Source of the DNA: Companilactobacillus bobalius
GTDB lineage: Bacteria > Bacillota > Bacilli > Lactobacillales > Lactobacillaceae
NCBI RefSeq assembly: GCF_009764355.1
Contig: NZ_LNUA01000009.1
Coordinates: 1 to 64,000, forward strand
Direction: 5' to 3'
Length of the DNA: 64,000 nucleotides
A model generated the notes under the pieces. It saw only the letters and a list, made by a program, of their open reading frames with translations, had not been told where the DNA came from and searched no databases. This document shows, one piece after another, positions 1 through 8,421 of the stretch (position 1 is its first letter; each line of letters begins with the position of its first letter). The position numbers were made by a program, and so were the translations under genes.

Positions 1-110
1 TTTTACACTTCGTGCAAAATAATGGATCTTCAAATTTGGCCTTTATCTAAGCAATAAATTGCTAAGATAAATCTCATGGCTGAGCCAATTTTCTTGTTGC
101 TCCGGACTAA
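1..110 (-). repeat. Structured repeat, copy 1 (cut by window start)
   Basis: Reverse-strand partial copy of the dispersed multi-helix element described at 8225. Read on the minus strand it starts with GTCCGGAGCAACAAG and runs through the same first arm (ATCTTAGCAA paired with TTGCTTAGAT) into the conserved GATCCAT box, where the window ends. It is closest to the copy at 41893, but the arm tip-proximal pairs differ in a compensated way (ATC/GAT instead of CCC/GGG). Confidence 0.8.
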
Positions 111-212
111 ATCCTGCTTTAATAAATAATAAACGAGAATGACTTCTATATAAGAATTTTAAATAAAGGATATATTTCGAATACTCAATAGGAGTCGTTT
201 TCTACCGTTAAT

Positions 213-248
213 CAAGGGAAACCTAATATTATAAGGTTTCCTTTTTTT
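213..248 (+). terminator. Rho-independent terminator-like hairpin
   Basis: GGAAACCT pairs with AGGTTTCC across an AT-rich loop and is followed by a run of seven T. No gene is visible upstream within the window, so it probably ends a transcript entering from the left or one from the repeat itself. Confidence 0.6.
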
Positions 249-360
249 CATATTCAGATATATGTAAATATCAGATGATTTAAAAATTAAAGTAAACTAA
301 ATAACACCCCATACATCCCATTATTTAAAATTAGATGTTGCATAATTAGATCCAAAGAAT

Positions 361-539
361 CGGTCGATAGTAAAAAATTTGTGAGCCCTCAGTGGTGATA
401 TTTTACTTAGCTTACGTAGCAAGGTTAGTAAAAGACCGATCTTCGAGATCCATGATTTCGCACAAAGTACGAAATTATTAGCTTGAAGTCGTGTCCACCA
501 CGTTCCAGCGGCTCACAGATTTTTTGCGGACGACGGCAT
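361..539 (+). repeat. Structured repeat, copy 2
   Basis: Full copy of the dispersed element. The outer helix pairs AAATTTGTGAGCC with GGCTCACAGATTT, the second helix pairs TGGTG with CACCA, arm one pairs around TTACTTAGCTT, and the GATCCAT-containing arm pairs ATTTCGCAC-type sequence with GTACGAAAT. The right end is TTGCGGACGACGG. It is closest to the copies at 35091 and 41606 (a subtype with CGGTCGATAGTAAAAA at the left edge). The rest of 1-712 shows no credible gene. Confidence 0.8.
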
Positions 540-712
540 ATTTCAACCACATAGGATACATATATCTGTCTATCTTTATGATTACTAAGATATTCTTTTA
601 TTGTCTTTAATCATCACTCATGATATAAATTGACTACATTCAGGATGTTTTTTTATCCGATTATATAGAAATGATACGATACTCGTAAATAGATATTTAG
701 GGAGATGTTATT

Positions 713-916
713 ATGGGAATCTGGGCTATTGTCATAGGTGTAATTCTAATTTTACTTTCTCTTCAAACTTTTCGTTCTGTAGCAAAGACATTTAAAAAAT
801 TAAAAAAGGGCGAGATAACCAATCCTTCACCCTTTATCGCATATGCCCTCTGGACTACCGATGTTATTGCTTTATTCATTGGTATCGCCGGCGTTATGAC
901 GTTCACATTTTACTAG
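713..916 (+). CDS. Small two-TM membrane protein, unknown function
   Basis: A 67-residue protein with two hydrophobic helices (about residues 3-20 and 46-65) separated by a strongly basic loop rich in lysine (FKKLKKGE). An AGGGAG ribosome site lies about 8 bases before the ATG, and a strong terminator follows, so it looks like a real single-gene transcript. Its layout resembles the 62-residue protein at 27308, but I see too little identity to call them homologous. I do not recognise the family. Conserved short membrane proteins of this sort are common in lactobacilli and mostly uncharacterised. Confidence 0.65.
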   Translation: MGIWAIVIGVILILLSLQTFRSVAKTFKKLKKGEITNPSPFIAYALWTTDVIALFIGIAGVMTFTFY

Positions 917-929
917 ACTTTCACAAAAT

Positions 930-980
930 AAATAGCTCCTATTTAGATAATATGTACATTCTAAATAGGAGCTATTTTTA
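930..980. terminator. Bidirectional terminator
   Basis: An 18-bp perfect stem (AAATAGCTCCTATTTAGA and its complement) with T/A runs on both sides. It serves the converging genes 713-916 (+) and the esterase ending at 978 (-). Confidence 0.85.
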
Positions 981-2021
981 ACTGTTTAAAGCTTCAGCAC
1001 ATTCGATTAAAGCATCTTCTACTGCTGGTATTTTACCTACATAATTCAAAAAGGCATGTGCTAAACCACCGTAACGGATATATTCAGCTTCGCATCCTGC
1101 CATACCAATTTTTTGAACGAAGGCTTCATCTTGTAATCTAAACGGATCAAACTCACCTGTCATTACCAAAACTTTTTTAAAAATCAATGGATCAGCGTAC
1201 ATTGGTGAAATAAGTGGTGCTGAAAGGTTATAATTAGCACCATTCAAATAATATTTCGTCATAATCTTATCTAGACGTTTAAATTGTGTATAGTTATTAT
1301 GAAGTGTTTGTCTTTGTTCTGGATTAATCGGAATCAAATGATCATTCCAAAGTGGACCATTATAATCTGAACCTTGAACAATTGTTGGGTAGAATAAAAT
1401 GTGCTTATAGATTTCACAAACACCCATATTACTACTCAATTGACTTACACCTAAAGCAATTGAAGCCCCAGCTGAATCACCTGCTAGAGAAATTTGTTGG
1501 TGTTTATCACATACATTCATCAGAACCGAAAGACAGTCTTGAATAGCGGTTGGATAAGGTTTTTCTGGAGCGATACTGTAATCTACACTATAGATTACTC
1601 CATTAAATTTAGCAGCTAATAAACGTAGAAATGGTAAAGTATCTTCAGCGGACCCACCATAATAGGCCCCACCATGAACATAAATTAAGGCTTTTTCAGT
1701 TGATAAATTTCTGTCGTTGCGATAAATTTTCAGATATCTAACTTCTCGATCTAACTTATTACTCATTTCTACATCGATTCTAACTGTCGAATCAGAAGTA
1801 ATTACATCGGCTTTTTGATTCCCAGCACGTAATTGTGTCAGATCATCAGGTAGTTGTGGATCATCACTCAAGGTTTTCAAGTGATCCCAAATCATTGGCT
1901 CATAAGAATGGGCATCCACCCTATCTTTAACAATCATTTTGACATTTTCTAGATGAGGAATATCGACTGACTCAATCTGATTCAATCGGCTCAACTCAAC
2001 GTTATAATCGCTATTCATCAT
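978..2021 (-). CDS. Alpha/beta hydrolase, HSL-type esterase/lipase
   Basis: Hormone-sensitive-lipase family carboxylesterase, expected to hydrolyse short acyl esters in the cytoplasm. Counting from the longest reading frame (351 aa) it has the oxyanion motif HGGAYYGG (120-127), nucleophile elbow GDSAG (Ser187), acid GEFDPF (Asp296) and the catalytic His in LAHAF (His326), so the triad is complete. The longest ORF begins at 2033, but that ATG overlaps its own Shine-Dalgarno (AAAGGATGG). The ATGATG eight bases further in, at 2021, is better spaced. It is divergent from the ROK regulator at 2176, which could control it. The natural substrate cannot be inferred. Confidence 0.85.
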   Translation of the reverse strand: MMNSDYNVELSRLNQIESVDIPHLENVKMIVKDRVDAHSYEPMIWDHLKTLSDDPQLPDDLTQLRAGNQKADVITSDSTVRIDVEMSNKLDREVRYLKIYRNDRNLSTEKALIYVHGGAYYGGSAEDTLPFLRLLAAKFNGVIYSVDYSIAPEKPYPTAIQDCLSVLMNVCDKHQQISLAGDSAGASIALGVSQLSSNMGVCEIYKHILFYPTIVQGSDYNGPLWNDHLIPINPEQRQTLHNNYTQFKRLDKIMTKYYLNGANYNLSAPLISPMYADPLIFKKVLVMTGEFDPFRLQDEAFVQKIGMAGCEAEYIRYGGLAHAFLNYVGKIPAVEDALIECAEALNS

Positions 2022-2175
2022 AATAAAAGCCATCCTTTATTTTTTATTTAGGTCAATTCGTATTATCTATACTACAAATAGTATACGTCCTGTTTAAACA
2101 TATTTTCCACTAAATTATAACAAAACTTTTTATTAATATTGATTAATCCCAAACACCTTATTAGGAGGAAATACA

Positions 2176-3150
2176 GTGACATCTAACAGCAAAATTTCAG
2201 CCCGGGAACATAATCTACAATCAATCCTACACTTACTGGATATCCACAAGTCCCTCTCTGCTAAACAACTCTCAACCTTCACCGGTTTAAGTGTTGTCAG
2301 CATCAATAAATTAATCGAACTATTGGAATTAAAAAATATTCTCACAGTCGATTTTACCGATACCAGAGGTCGTCGAGCTAAAACTTATCAAATAAATTAT
2401 CAAGCCTTCACCCTTGGGGCGTTGCAACTCAATGAAATTCATGATCATATCAAAGCAAATTATTCCCTCATTGATCTGTCAGGGAAAATTATTTTTCAAA
2501 CTCAGTATGATGAAAAAATAACTTCAGTCGAACAACTTCTAGAATTTATCAAACAGCAGACAGCCCAAAACAAACCGCAAAAGATAATTGTTGGTATTCC
2601 TGGTGATGAATTGAACGGATACTTGCAACTGATTGATGTCAAAGAACTGCGCGGTATTAAATTATCTAAAGCCATTGAGGTCTCAACTAATATTGACACT
2701 ATCATCGTCAACGATATTAATGCCTGTATTTTTGGAGCAGCTTCTTCACTACACGAAAGTCAGAACATTGCCGCTGGAATTTACTTTCCTAAATTTTATG
2801 GTCCTGGAGTTGGAATCGTTATTAATGATCAGCTTATTACAGGTGCAGACGGATTAGCAGGTGAAGTTCAATACGGTACCGTCAACCAACACGAATCCCC
2901 TAAAAGTCAGATTATTGATCACCTACAAAATATTATCAGTCTGATCAATCCTAATTTACTCATTGCCTATATTGATGAGCTGAATCTAACCGATTTAGAG
3001 ATCAACCAGATTGTTCAGACTCTCCACCGACATTTACCGCTGCATCAAAACTATAAATTAGATTTTAATCGCAATTTCCAAGAAGATTATTTGCTTGGTT
3101 TGGCTACTATTGGTCGAAATATTATTTTTAAAAAGTTAAGTGGCAATTGA
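2176..3150 (+). CDS. ROK-family transcriptional regulator (sugar-responsive, non-kinase type)
   Basis: A 324-residue protein with a winged-helix DNA-binding region (about 12-75, with GLSVVSINKLIELLE as recognition helix) followed by a ROK-fold domain. The glycine-rich GADGLAGEVQYG segment (about 227-238) matches the ROK signature, but the histidine/four-cysteine zinc motif of true ROK kinases and NagC/XylR proteins is missing, so it is likely a sensor without kinase activity. It starts at GTG after AGGAGG. It lies divergent to the esterase and upstream of a HAD-AraC-HAD operon; either could be its target. Its ligand is presumably a sugar or sugar phosphate (family inference). Confidence 0.75.
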   Translation: MTSNSKISAREHNLQSILHLLDIHKSLSAKQLSTFTGLSVVSINKLIELLELKNILTVDFTDTRGRRAKTYQINYQAFTLGALQLNEIHDHIKANYSLIDLSGKIIFQTQYDEKITSVEQLLEFIKQQTAQNKPQKIIVGIPGDELNGYLQLIDVKELRGIKLSKAIEVSTNIDTIIVNDINACIFGAASSLHESQNIAAGIYFPKFYGPGVGIVINDQLITGADGLAGEVQYGTVNQHESPKSQIIDHLQNIISLINPNLLIAYIDELNLTDLEINQIVQTLHRHLPLHQNYKLDFNRNFQEDYLLGLATIGRNIIFKKLSGN

Positions 3151-3168
3151 AACCGCTTAACTTTTTTG
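3133..3168 (+). terminator. Terminator overlapping the ROK stop codon
   Basis: AAGTTAAGTGG pairs with CCGCTTAACTT and is followed by TTTTTT. The left arm is inside the last codons of the ROK gene. Confidence 0.75.
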
Positions 3169-3216
3169 GTACAATATCCCTATCTTAATTAACTAAGTTT
3201 AAAAAGGGGCAAGCAC

Positions 3217-4026
3217 ATGAGTATAAAATTAATTGCTTTAGATGTTGATGATACATTACTAACTTCCAACCAAAAGATTGCTGAATCTACCAAGTTGGCT
3301 TTAAAAGAAGCTTTATCTAAAGGTATCAAAGTTGTTCTTTGTTCTGGTCGACCATTAGCTGGTGTTAGCCATTACCTAGATGAATTGGGCGTGCAAGGCG
3401 ACAATCAATACGTTATTACTTATAACGGTGCACTCGTAGAAACAGCTGCTGGCAAGGTTCTCTCTCGTAAGACAATCGATAATAAAGATTACCGCAGAAT
3501 CGTTAAATTTGTTGAAGCACACAAAATGCAATATTATGTGCTTGATGACAATAGTAATGTCTATACTTCTAATCACGATATTAACCGTTTTGCCGTTATT
3601 CAAGCTTGGGAAAACAGTGCTGGTATCTTTGTTCGTGAACCGAATGAATTAGCCTCCGATTTCGAAATTGCTAAGGCTGCCATCGTTGGTGAAAAAGAAA
3701 CTTTAGATCAATATGAACAAGCGGTAAAAGATGAATTTTCTGATGAATACTATGTTGTACGTGCCGGTGCTAACTTCATCGAAATCATGCATCCCGAGGT
3801 TAACAAAGGTGAAGGTTTAACTACTTTGGCTGAAATTTTAGGTTTAAATAGCGATGAAATAATGGCTTTTGGTGATGAAAAGAACGACTTACCAATGTTT
3901 GATTTCGTTGGTTCTGCCGTGGCAATGGGCAATGGTTCAGATATTGCTAAGGAACACGCTAGATATGTGACTGATACTAACGACAACGACGGTATCGCCA
4001 AAGCACTAAAGAAGTATGTCCTTTAA
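3217..4026 (+). CDS. Cof-type HAD-IIB phosphatase
   Basis: Haloacid-dehalogenase superfamily phosphatase, subclass IIB (Cof/YidA group), acting on cytosolic sugar phosphates or similar small phosphoesters. It has the motif I aspartates Asp9 and Asp11 in LDVDDT, motif II around CSGRP, and motif IV GDEKNDLPMF near residue 223, with the large alpha/beta cap between II and III. At 269 aa it is full length for the family. Ribosome site AAGGGG. The stop overlaps the start of the following AraC gene (TAATG), implying translational coupling. Substrate cannot be assigned from sequence. Confidence 0.88.
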   Translation: MSIKLIALDVDDTLLTSNQKIAESTKLALKEALSKGIKVVLCSGRPLAGVSHYLDELGVQGDNQYVITYNGALVETAAGKVLSRKTIDNKDYRRIVKFVEAHKMQYYVLDDNSNVYTSNHDINRFAVIQAWENSAGIFVREPNELASDFEIAKAAIVGEKETLDQYEQAVKDEFSDEYYVVRAGANFIEIMHPEVNKGEGLTTLAEILGLNSDEIMAFGDEKNDLPMFDFVGSAVAMGNGSDIAKEHARYVTDTNDNDGIAKALKKYVL

Positions 4027-4880
4027 TGAAAATTACGCACGAAATAGTTCAACCAACACCAAAAGTACCTTTTAAATATTATTTTCATGATGAAAATTCA
4101 CCTAAACGTGTTACCCCACATTGGCACCGTAATATTGAATTAGGTTTCATGGTTTCTAAGAACACCATACTAGTCAAAGATGATAATCAAGAAGACGAAT
4201 ATCATCAAGGTGACATTTGGGTCATCAATTCACGAGATATTCACGAGACTACTTTTGTTAATAGAAAATCAGTCTTCGTCTTCTGCCTTTTGATTGACTA
4301 TGACTTCCTCAAAAAAATCTATCCTGATATCGACCAAATTCATTTTGACCTGAAAGGTAAACCGGCTTGTCTAAAACAATTAATTAACTACCAAGAATTG
4401 GAAAGGCAACTGCGAATGATGATTCAACTTTTGCAGGAGCCTCGGGATGGCACTTTCAATCTCAATCTGACTGGACGGATCTATATTTTGATGGCTAATT
4501 TAATCAATAATTTTTCCCACAAAGTCACTTCCAACATTTCGGTCAACGAAAGTTTGATCGACCAGGCTTTAGGAATAATCAATAGTAATTACACTGAAGA
4601 TTTGAATGGGACGGTTTTGGCTCATGAATTAAATACCTCAGTCACAACTTTGAATCAACAATTTCACCAGACCGTTCAAATGTCGATCAATAAATATATC
4701 ACGACTGTACGTCTGCTAGCGACTCAAAAGAAATTACTCAACACTAACCAAAACATCGACTATATTGCCATTGATAGTGGCTTTAACAGCACCAAATCAT
4801 TTATCAGAAACTTTAAGAATTGGAAGCACACGACTCCCTATCAATACCGTAAAAATTTTGCTGAACTGGAAAGGATTTAA
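4026..4880 (+). CDS. AraC-family transcriptional regulator with cupin sensor domain
   Basis: A 284-residue regulator with an N-terminal cupin-like ligand domain (TPHWHRNIELGFMV, about 31-44, typical of AraC_binding) and a C-terminal double helix-turn-helix (about 185-280) ending in the usual TPYQYRK motif. It is sandwiched between two Cof-type phosphatase genes and coupled to the first by a TAATG overlap, with only two bases before the second. I infer control of its own operon or of a linked sugar pathway. No separate Shine-Dalgarno is obvious, consistent with coupling. Confidence 0.87.
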   Translation: MKITHEIVQPTPKVPFKYYFHDENSPKRVTPHWHRNIELGFMVSKNTILVKDDNQEDEYHQGDIWVINSRDIHETTFVNRKSVFVFCLLIDYDFLKKIYPDIDQIHFDLKGKPACLKQLINYQELERQLRMMIQLLQEPRDGTFNLNLTGRIYILMANLINNFSHKVTSNISVNESLIDQALGIINSNYTEDLNGTVLAHELNTSVTTLNQQFHQTVQMSINKYITTVRLLATQKKLLNTNQNIDYIAIDSGFNSTKSFIRNFKNWKHTTPYQYRKNFAELERI

Positions 4881-4882
4881 CT

Positions 4883-5677
4883 ATGACAATTAAATTAGTT
4901 GCTACTGACATGGATGCTACCTTCTTAGATGACAGTAAACATTTTGACACTAAGAGATTCGACAAGATTTATCAATACATGACTGATCACAATATCTATT
5001 TTGTTTCTGCTAGTGGTAATCAATATTATCAATTGAAGAATTTTTTTAAAGATTATCCTGAAACACTTTTTGTCGCAGAAAACGGTGCTTTAGTCGGTAA
5101 TCATCAAGAGATTTTTAAAACTTGGCATTTTCCAGCTGCCGTAACTAAGAAAGTTATTCAAGTTTTGGAGAACACTGATCATATTCAATATATTGCCTGT
5201 GGTCGCAAATCGGCCTATATTCTCAACAGTGCAACTGAGGAATTTTACAATATTAGTAAATTCTACTTTCCACGTATTACAAGTGTCGACAGTTTTGAAG
5301 ATATTGACGACGAAATCCTCAAGTTCTCAGTCAACTGCCCACTCACTGAAACTGAAGCTTATATGGAACATTTAGCTAACGGTATTGGCAAAGATGTTTC
5401 CGTTGTTTCCAGTGGTCACGGCGATATCGATATCATCCAGGCACAAGCTAATAAAGCTACAGGTTTAGAATATTTATCACAAAAATTAAATATCAAACCA
5501 GAAGAAATGTGTGCTTTCGGGGATGGTGGCAACGATCTTGAAATGTTACGTTATGTCGGTCATGGTGTTGCTATGGAAAATGCTAGTGATATTGTCTTAG
5601 AAACAGCTCCATATCAAACAACTAATAATAATCAACAAGGTGTTCTCGAACATCTCGAATCTGTCTTTGAATTGTAA
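4883..5677 (+). CDS. Cof-type HAD-IIB phosphatase (second of operon)
   Basis: A 264-residue HAD-IIB phosphatase with motif I TDMDATFLDD (Asp9, Asp11), Ser/Thr motif II SASGNQ, and motif IV GDGGNDLEML. The glycine that usually follows the second aspartate is alanine here (DMDAT), a tolerated variation in the YkrA-like branch. It begins two bases after the AraC stop, with an AAGG ribosome site inside that gene. It is a paralogue of 3217 but not close. Substrate is unknown, probably a sugar phosphate. Confidence 0.87.
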   Translation: MTIKLVATDMDATFLDDSKHFDTKRFDKIYQYMTDHNIYFVSASGNQYYQLKNFFKDYPETLFVAENGALVGNHQEIFKTWHFPAAVTKKVIQVLENTDHIQYIACGRKSAYILNSATEEFYNISKFYFPRITSVDSFEDIDDEILKFSVNCPLTETEAYMEHLANGIGKDVSVVSSGHGDIDIIQAQANKATGLEYLSQKLNIKPEEMCAFGDGGNDLEMLRYVGHGVAMENASDIVLETAPYQTTNNNQQGVLEHLESVFEL

Positions 5678-5724
5678 AATCGATTTTTCTTCACATTTAA
5701 TTAGAACAAACATCGATTTTTTTC
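5676..5724 (+). terminator. Probable terminator after the HAD-AraC-HAD operon
   Basis: AAAATCGAT pairs with ATCGATTTT over a 27-base loop, followed by more T. The stem is short and A/T-rich, so this is moderate. Confidence 0.5.
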
Positions 5725-5856
5725 AATAATTAATTCATATCTCGGCGGTAAAGTATAAGCATAATCAAATAAGAAAATATTTGGTTATCCTTCCCCTATA
5801 GATAATGTATAATCCTTAACAACTAAAAAACTGTTTCTTACGGATTCAGTTCAAAC

Positions 5857-5897
5857 AAAAAGCTCAAAATCGCTTGCTGACGGTTTTGAGCTTTTTG
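5857..5897. terminator. Terminator of the acetyltransferase gene
   Basis: Thirteen-bp perfect stem AAAAAGCTCAAAA / TTTTGAGCTTTTT, just beyond the minus-strand stop at 5904. Confidence 0.85.
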
Positions 5898-5903
5898 CTT
5901 GGT

Positions 5904-6518
5904 TTAATTTTCAAAGTAACGTTGTTTCTCTAATTCCCAATACTTTTTATCCTCGTCATTGATTTTTCTTAATACTTTGCAAGGATTACCAACTGCTACC
6001 ACATTATCAGGAATATCCTTAGTTACTATTGAGCCTGAACCGATAACGACATTATTACCGATTTTAACGTTTGGATTAATCACCACATTACCACCAATCC
6101 AAACGTTATTACCAATCTCAATTGGTTTACCATATTCGTACCCTTCTGTTCGAATCACAGGATCAATTGGATGACCAGCTGTATAAACTCCAACACGAGG
6201 ACCAAACATGACATTGTCACCAATCTTTACTGGTGCAATATCTAAAAGGATTAGGTCGTAATTAGCATAGAAATTCTTTCCAATAGTCGTATTGCAACCA
6301 TAGTCTGTATAGAACGGTGGTGTTATATAAGGCTTTTCGCCAACTTCTTTGAATAAATCTTGTAAAATTTCGGTTCTACGTGGAACCTGTTCTTCATCAG
6401 ATTGGTTGAATTCCTTTAATAGTTTCTTAGCTTTTAAAAAATCCTTTTTAAGTTCTGGATCATGTGCAATATATAAGTCGCCAGCTAACATTTTTTCTTT
6501 TTGTGATCTCATCGTCAT
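5904..6518 (-). CDS. Sugar O-acetyltransferase, left-handed beta-helix (maltose/galactoside type)
   Basis: A 204-residue acetyl-CoA dependent O-acetyltransferase of the LacA/Maa/NodL group, which acetylates the C6 hydroxyl of sugars. It opens with the Mac domain (KEKMLAGDLYIAHDPEL) and continues with hexapeptide repeats (IGNNVWIGGNVVINPNV, IGNNVVIGSGS). The active-site histidine is in the TAGHPID segment. The C-terminal VAVGNPCKVL is standard. It is monocistronic between two terminators. The physiological substrate is generally uncertain in this family; detoxification of unused sugars is the usual proposal. Confidence 0.9.
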   Translation of the reverse strand: MTMRSQKEKMLAGDLYIAHDPELKKDFLKAKKLLKEFNQSDEEQVPRRTEILQDLFKEVGEKPYITPPFYTDYGCNTTIGKNFYANYDLILLDIAPVKIGDNVMFGPRVGVYTAGHPIDPVIRTEGYEYGKPIEIGNNVWIGGNVVINPNVKIGNNVVIGSGSIVTKDIPDNVVAVGNPCKVLRKINDEDKKYWELEKQRYFEN

Positions 6519-6566
6519 ATTCCTCTATCCTTAAAAATTCATACATCAAGAATAACAATTTTTTGT

Positions 6567-6604
6567 CAAAAAAATACCCATTTACAAAAGCAAATAGGTA
6601 CAAT
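6567..6604 (-). terminator. Terminator of the cobalamin adenosyltransferase gene
   Basis: On the minus strand TACCTATTT pairs with AAATGGGTA (one G-T pair), followed by seven T. Confidence 0.7.
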
Positions 6605-6611
6605 TCTTATG

Positions 6612-7181
6612 CTATCTAAAAACAGGTTTACTATTACGATATTGAATATCGTCTACTCCATCCAAAACGTTGCTATATCTAGCTGCGGCAAAGAAGTAGT
6701 CAGACAAACGGTTAACAAATTTAAGCACATAATCATTGATTGGTTCCTCTTGCATCAAGGCAACAATCTCTCGTTCGGCTCTTCTAGTTACAGTTCTTGA
6801 TAAGTGTAAATTAGAGGCTGTTTTCGAACCACCAGGTAAGATAAATTTTTGAATGGCAGGAACTTTAGCAGAATAATCATCAATTTTCTTTTCTAACCAG
6901 TCAACCGCTTTGTTATCCTCTGTAAAAATAAATTCATGCTTTTTATCAGTAGCTGAAATTGCCAAATCAGTTCCACAGTCGAACAACAATTGTTGGATTT
7001 CCTGTAATTCATCTTTTAAAACTAAATTTTTCTCAGACAAATTAGCAATCACTACACCAACTAAGGAATTCAATTCGTCAATTGTTCCGTACGATTCAAT
7101 TCTTTGGGCTGATTTATATAAAACATCATTACCAATAATTCTAGTTTTACCTTTATCTCCAGTACGTGTATAAATTTTCAT
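6612..7181 (-). CDS. pduO: PduO-type cob(I)alamin adenosyltransferase
   Basis: ATP:co(I)rrinoid adenosyltransferase that transfers the 5'-deoxyadenosyl group of ATP to reduced corrinoid, producing coenzyme B12. Visible family motifs are the N-terminal TRTGDKGKT ATP-binding loop, the RIESYGTIDELNS segment, the FILPGGSKTASNLHLSRTVTRRAER region including the conserved Arg-rich helix, and NRLSDYFFAAAR near the C-terminus. The longest frame starts at 7220, but GAGGAC lies nine bases before the ATG at 7181 and the family starts at MKIYTRTGDKG. No other cobalamin biosynthesis or B12-dependent enzyme gene is in the window. A glycerol facilitator and a possible corrinoid ECF transporter lie close by. 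Confidence 0.9.
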   Translation of the reverse strand: MKIYTRTGDKGKTRIIGNDVLYKSAQRIESYGTIDELNSLVGVVIANLSEKNLVLKDELQEIQQLLFDCGTDLAISATDKKHEFIFTEDNKAVDWLEKKIDDYSAKVPAIQKFILPGGSKTASNLHLSRTVTRRAEREIVALMQEEPINDYVLKFVNRLSDYFFAAARYSNVLDGVDDIQYRNSKPVFR

Positions 7182-7329
7182 ATTTGATAGTCCTCGCTTA
7201 ATAATTATTCTTCTTAACAACTATACCAAGAAATAATGTTTAAAAGATGACTATTCTTAGCATTCTCAACTTTATCTAGATATAATCAATTTATGCAACC
7301 GATATCAATATGGATGGGAGGTAAGTTTT

Positions 7330-8049
7330 ATGCATGACAGTTTAACATTACAATTACTCGGGGAATTCATTGGAACACTAGTATTAGTTCTACTAGGTGA
7401 TGGCGTTGTTGCCGCAGTTAGTTTGAAAAAATCTAAAGCTGAGGGTTCCGGTTGGATTGCCATTTCTCTTGGTTGGGGATTAGCCGTAACCTTAGGTATT
7501 TATTGCTCAGCCTTTCTAAGTCCAGCACATTTGAATCCCGCTGTAACTTTAGGAATGGCTATCGCAGGCGTCTTCAATTGGAGTTACGTAGTTCCTTACA
7601 TGATTGCCCAAATCTTAGGAGCAATCGTTGGAGCCGTGATCGTCTGGATCAATTATTACCCACATTGGCAAGAAACTAAAGATTCTAAAGCTATTTTAGG
7701 CGTTTTCGCCACAGGTCCAGCTATCAGAAACTATCCAATGAACTTCATCAGTGAATTTATTGGGACATTTGTCTTAGTCTTTGCCCTATTAGCCTTTACT
7801 AGAGGTAAATTCACTCAAGGATTAAATCCAATCGTTGTAGGACTTTTAATCACTGCTGTTGGATTCTCACTTGGTGGAACTACTGGTTATGCTATTAACC
7901 CGGCCAGAGACTTAGGACCAAGAATAGCACATCAAATTCTACCAATCGCTAACAAAGGTGACTCTGATTGGAGCTACAGTTGGGTACCAATTCTCGGACC
8001 ACTAGCTGGTGGAGCTATCGGTGCTTTAGCATATCTATTGATTCCTTAG
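7330..8049 (+). CDS. glpF: Glycerol uptake facilitator / aquaglyceroporin (MIP family)
   Basis: A 239-residue channel with six membrane helices and both half-helix NPA boxes: HLNPAVTLG (about residues 67-75) and AINPARDLGPR (about 192-202). The aspartate after the second box (NPARD) is typical of glycerol-conducting members rather than strict aquaporins. Ribosome site GGGAGG. It is followed directly by a repeat region rather than a glycerol kinase. Proximity to the adenosyltransferase recalls glycerol/propanediol metabolism in lactobacilli, but no dehydratase is present here, so that link is inference. Confidence 0.92.
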   Translation: MHDSLTLQLLGEFIGTLVLVLLGDGVVAAVSLKKSKAEGSGWIAISLGWGLAVTLGIYCSAFLSPAHLNPAVTLGMAIAGVFNWSYVVPYMIAQILGAIVGAVIVWINYYPHWQETKDSKAILGVFATGPAIRNYPMNFISEFIGTFVLVFALLAFTRGKFTQGLNPIVVGLLITAVGFSLGGTTGYAINPARDLGPRIAHQILPIANKGDSDWSYSWVPILGPLAGGAIGALAYLLIP

Positions 8050-8092
8050 TTCTGGTATTTTTAACATTACAAATATAGAAATTTTAAATCAA

Positions 8093-8154
8093 AAAAACAG
8101 CCTCCATTAAGTATTCAAGACTTTGCTTGAATACTTTAATAGAGGCTGTTTTTA
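8093..8154 (+). repeat. Terminator-like hairpin repeat, copy A
   Basis: AACAGCCTC plus ATTAAGTATTCAAG pair with CTTGAATACTTTAAT plus GAGGCTGTT, followed by T residues. Near-identical or compensated copies lie at 35322 and 41773, each upstream of a structured-repeat left end. It may also terminate the glpF transcript. The similarity to the other loci begins right after the glpF stop codon (TTCTGGTATTTTTAA). Confidence 0.8.
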
Positions 8155-8224
8155 TTTTACTAGAACAAATCACCTTACAAAATTACGTATTTACCTCAAG
8201 TAAAATAATCAAAATACCATTTAG

Positions 8225-8392
8225 TCTGGAGTAAGAATTGGAAATGTGTTCAGCTATGACATTATTGTTAGCGGCTTTGCCGCTTACAATAAGGCTGATC
8301 TTAGAGATCCATAATTTTGCCAAAGGTAAAATTATTAGCTTCAAGTCACGCCCATAGTGTTCCAACGCATTTCCAATTCTTGCGGAAGACGG
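8225..8392 (+). repeat. Structured repeat, copy 3 (reference copy)
   Basis: Complete element of about 168 nt, from GTCTGGAGTAAG to TTGCGGAAGACGG. The outer helix pairs AAGAATTGGAAATG with CATTTCCAATTCTT. The next helix pairs CTATG (8255) with CATAG (8353). Arm one pairs ATTGTTAGCGGC with GCCGCTTACAAT over a TTT loop. Arm two carries the invariant GATCCAT and pairs AATTTTGCC with GGTAAAATT, then TTAGCTTCAAG. It sits between glpF and the ECF S-component gene. Function unknown; it could be an RNA, a boundary or terminator element, or a MITE-like mobile hairpin. Confidence 0.85.
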
Positions 8393-8421
8393 AAATTTAA
8401 GTATATTCGTACCTTTAATTA

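Noticed and set aside
361..539. The structured repeats as insertion sequences
   Set aside because: They are far too short, contain no ORF, and no transposase gene is in the window. A non-autonomous MITE remains possible, but I see no convincing target-site duplications.
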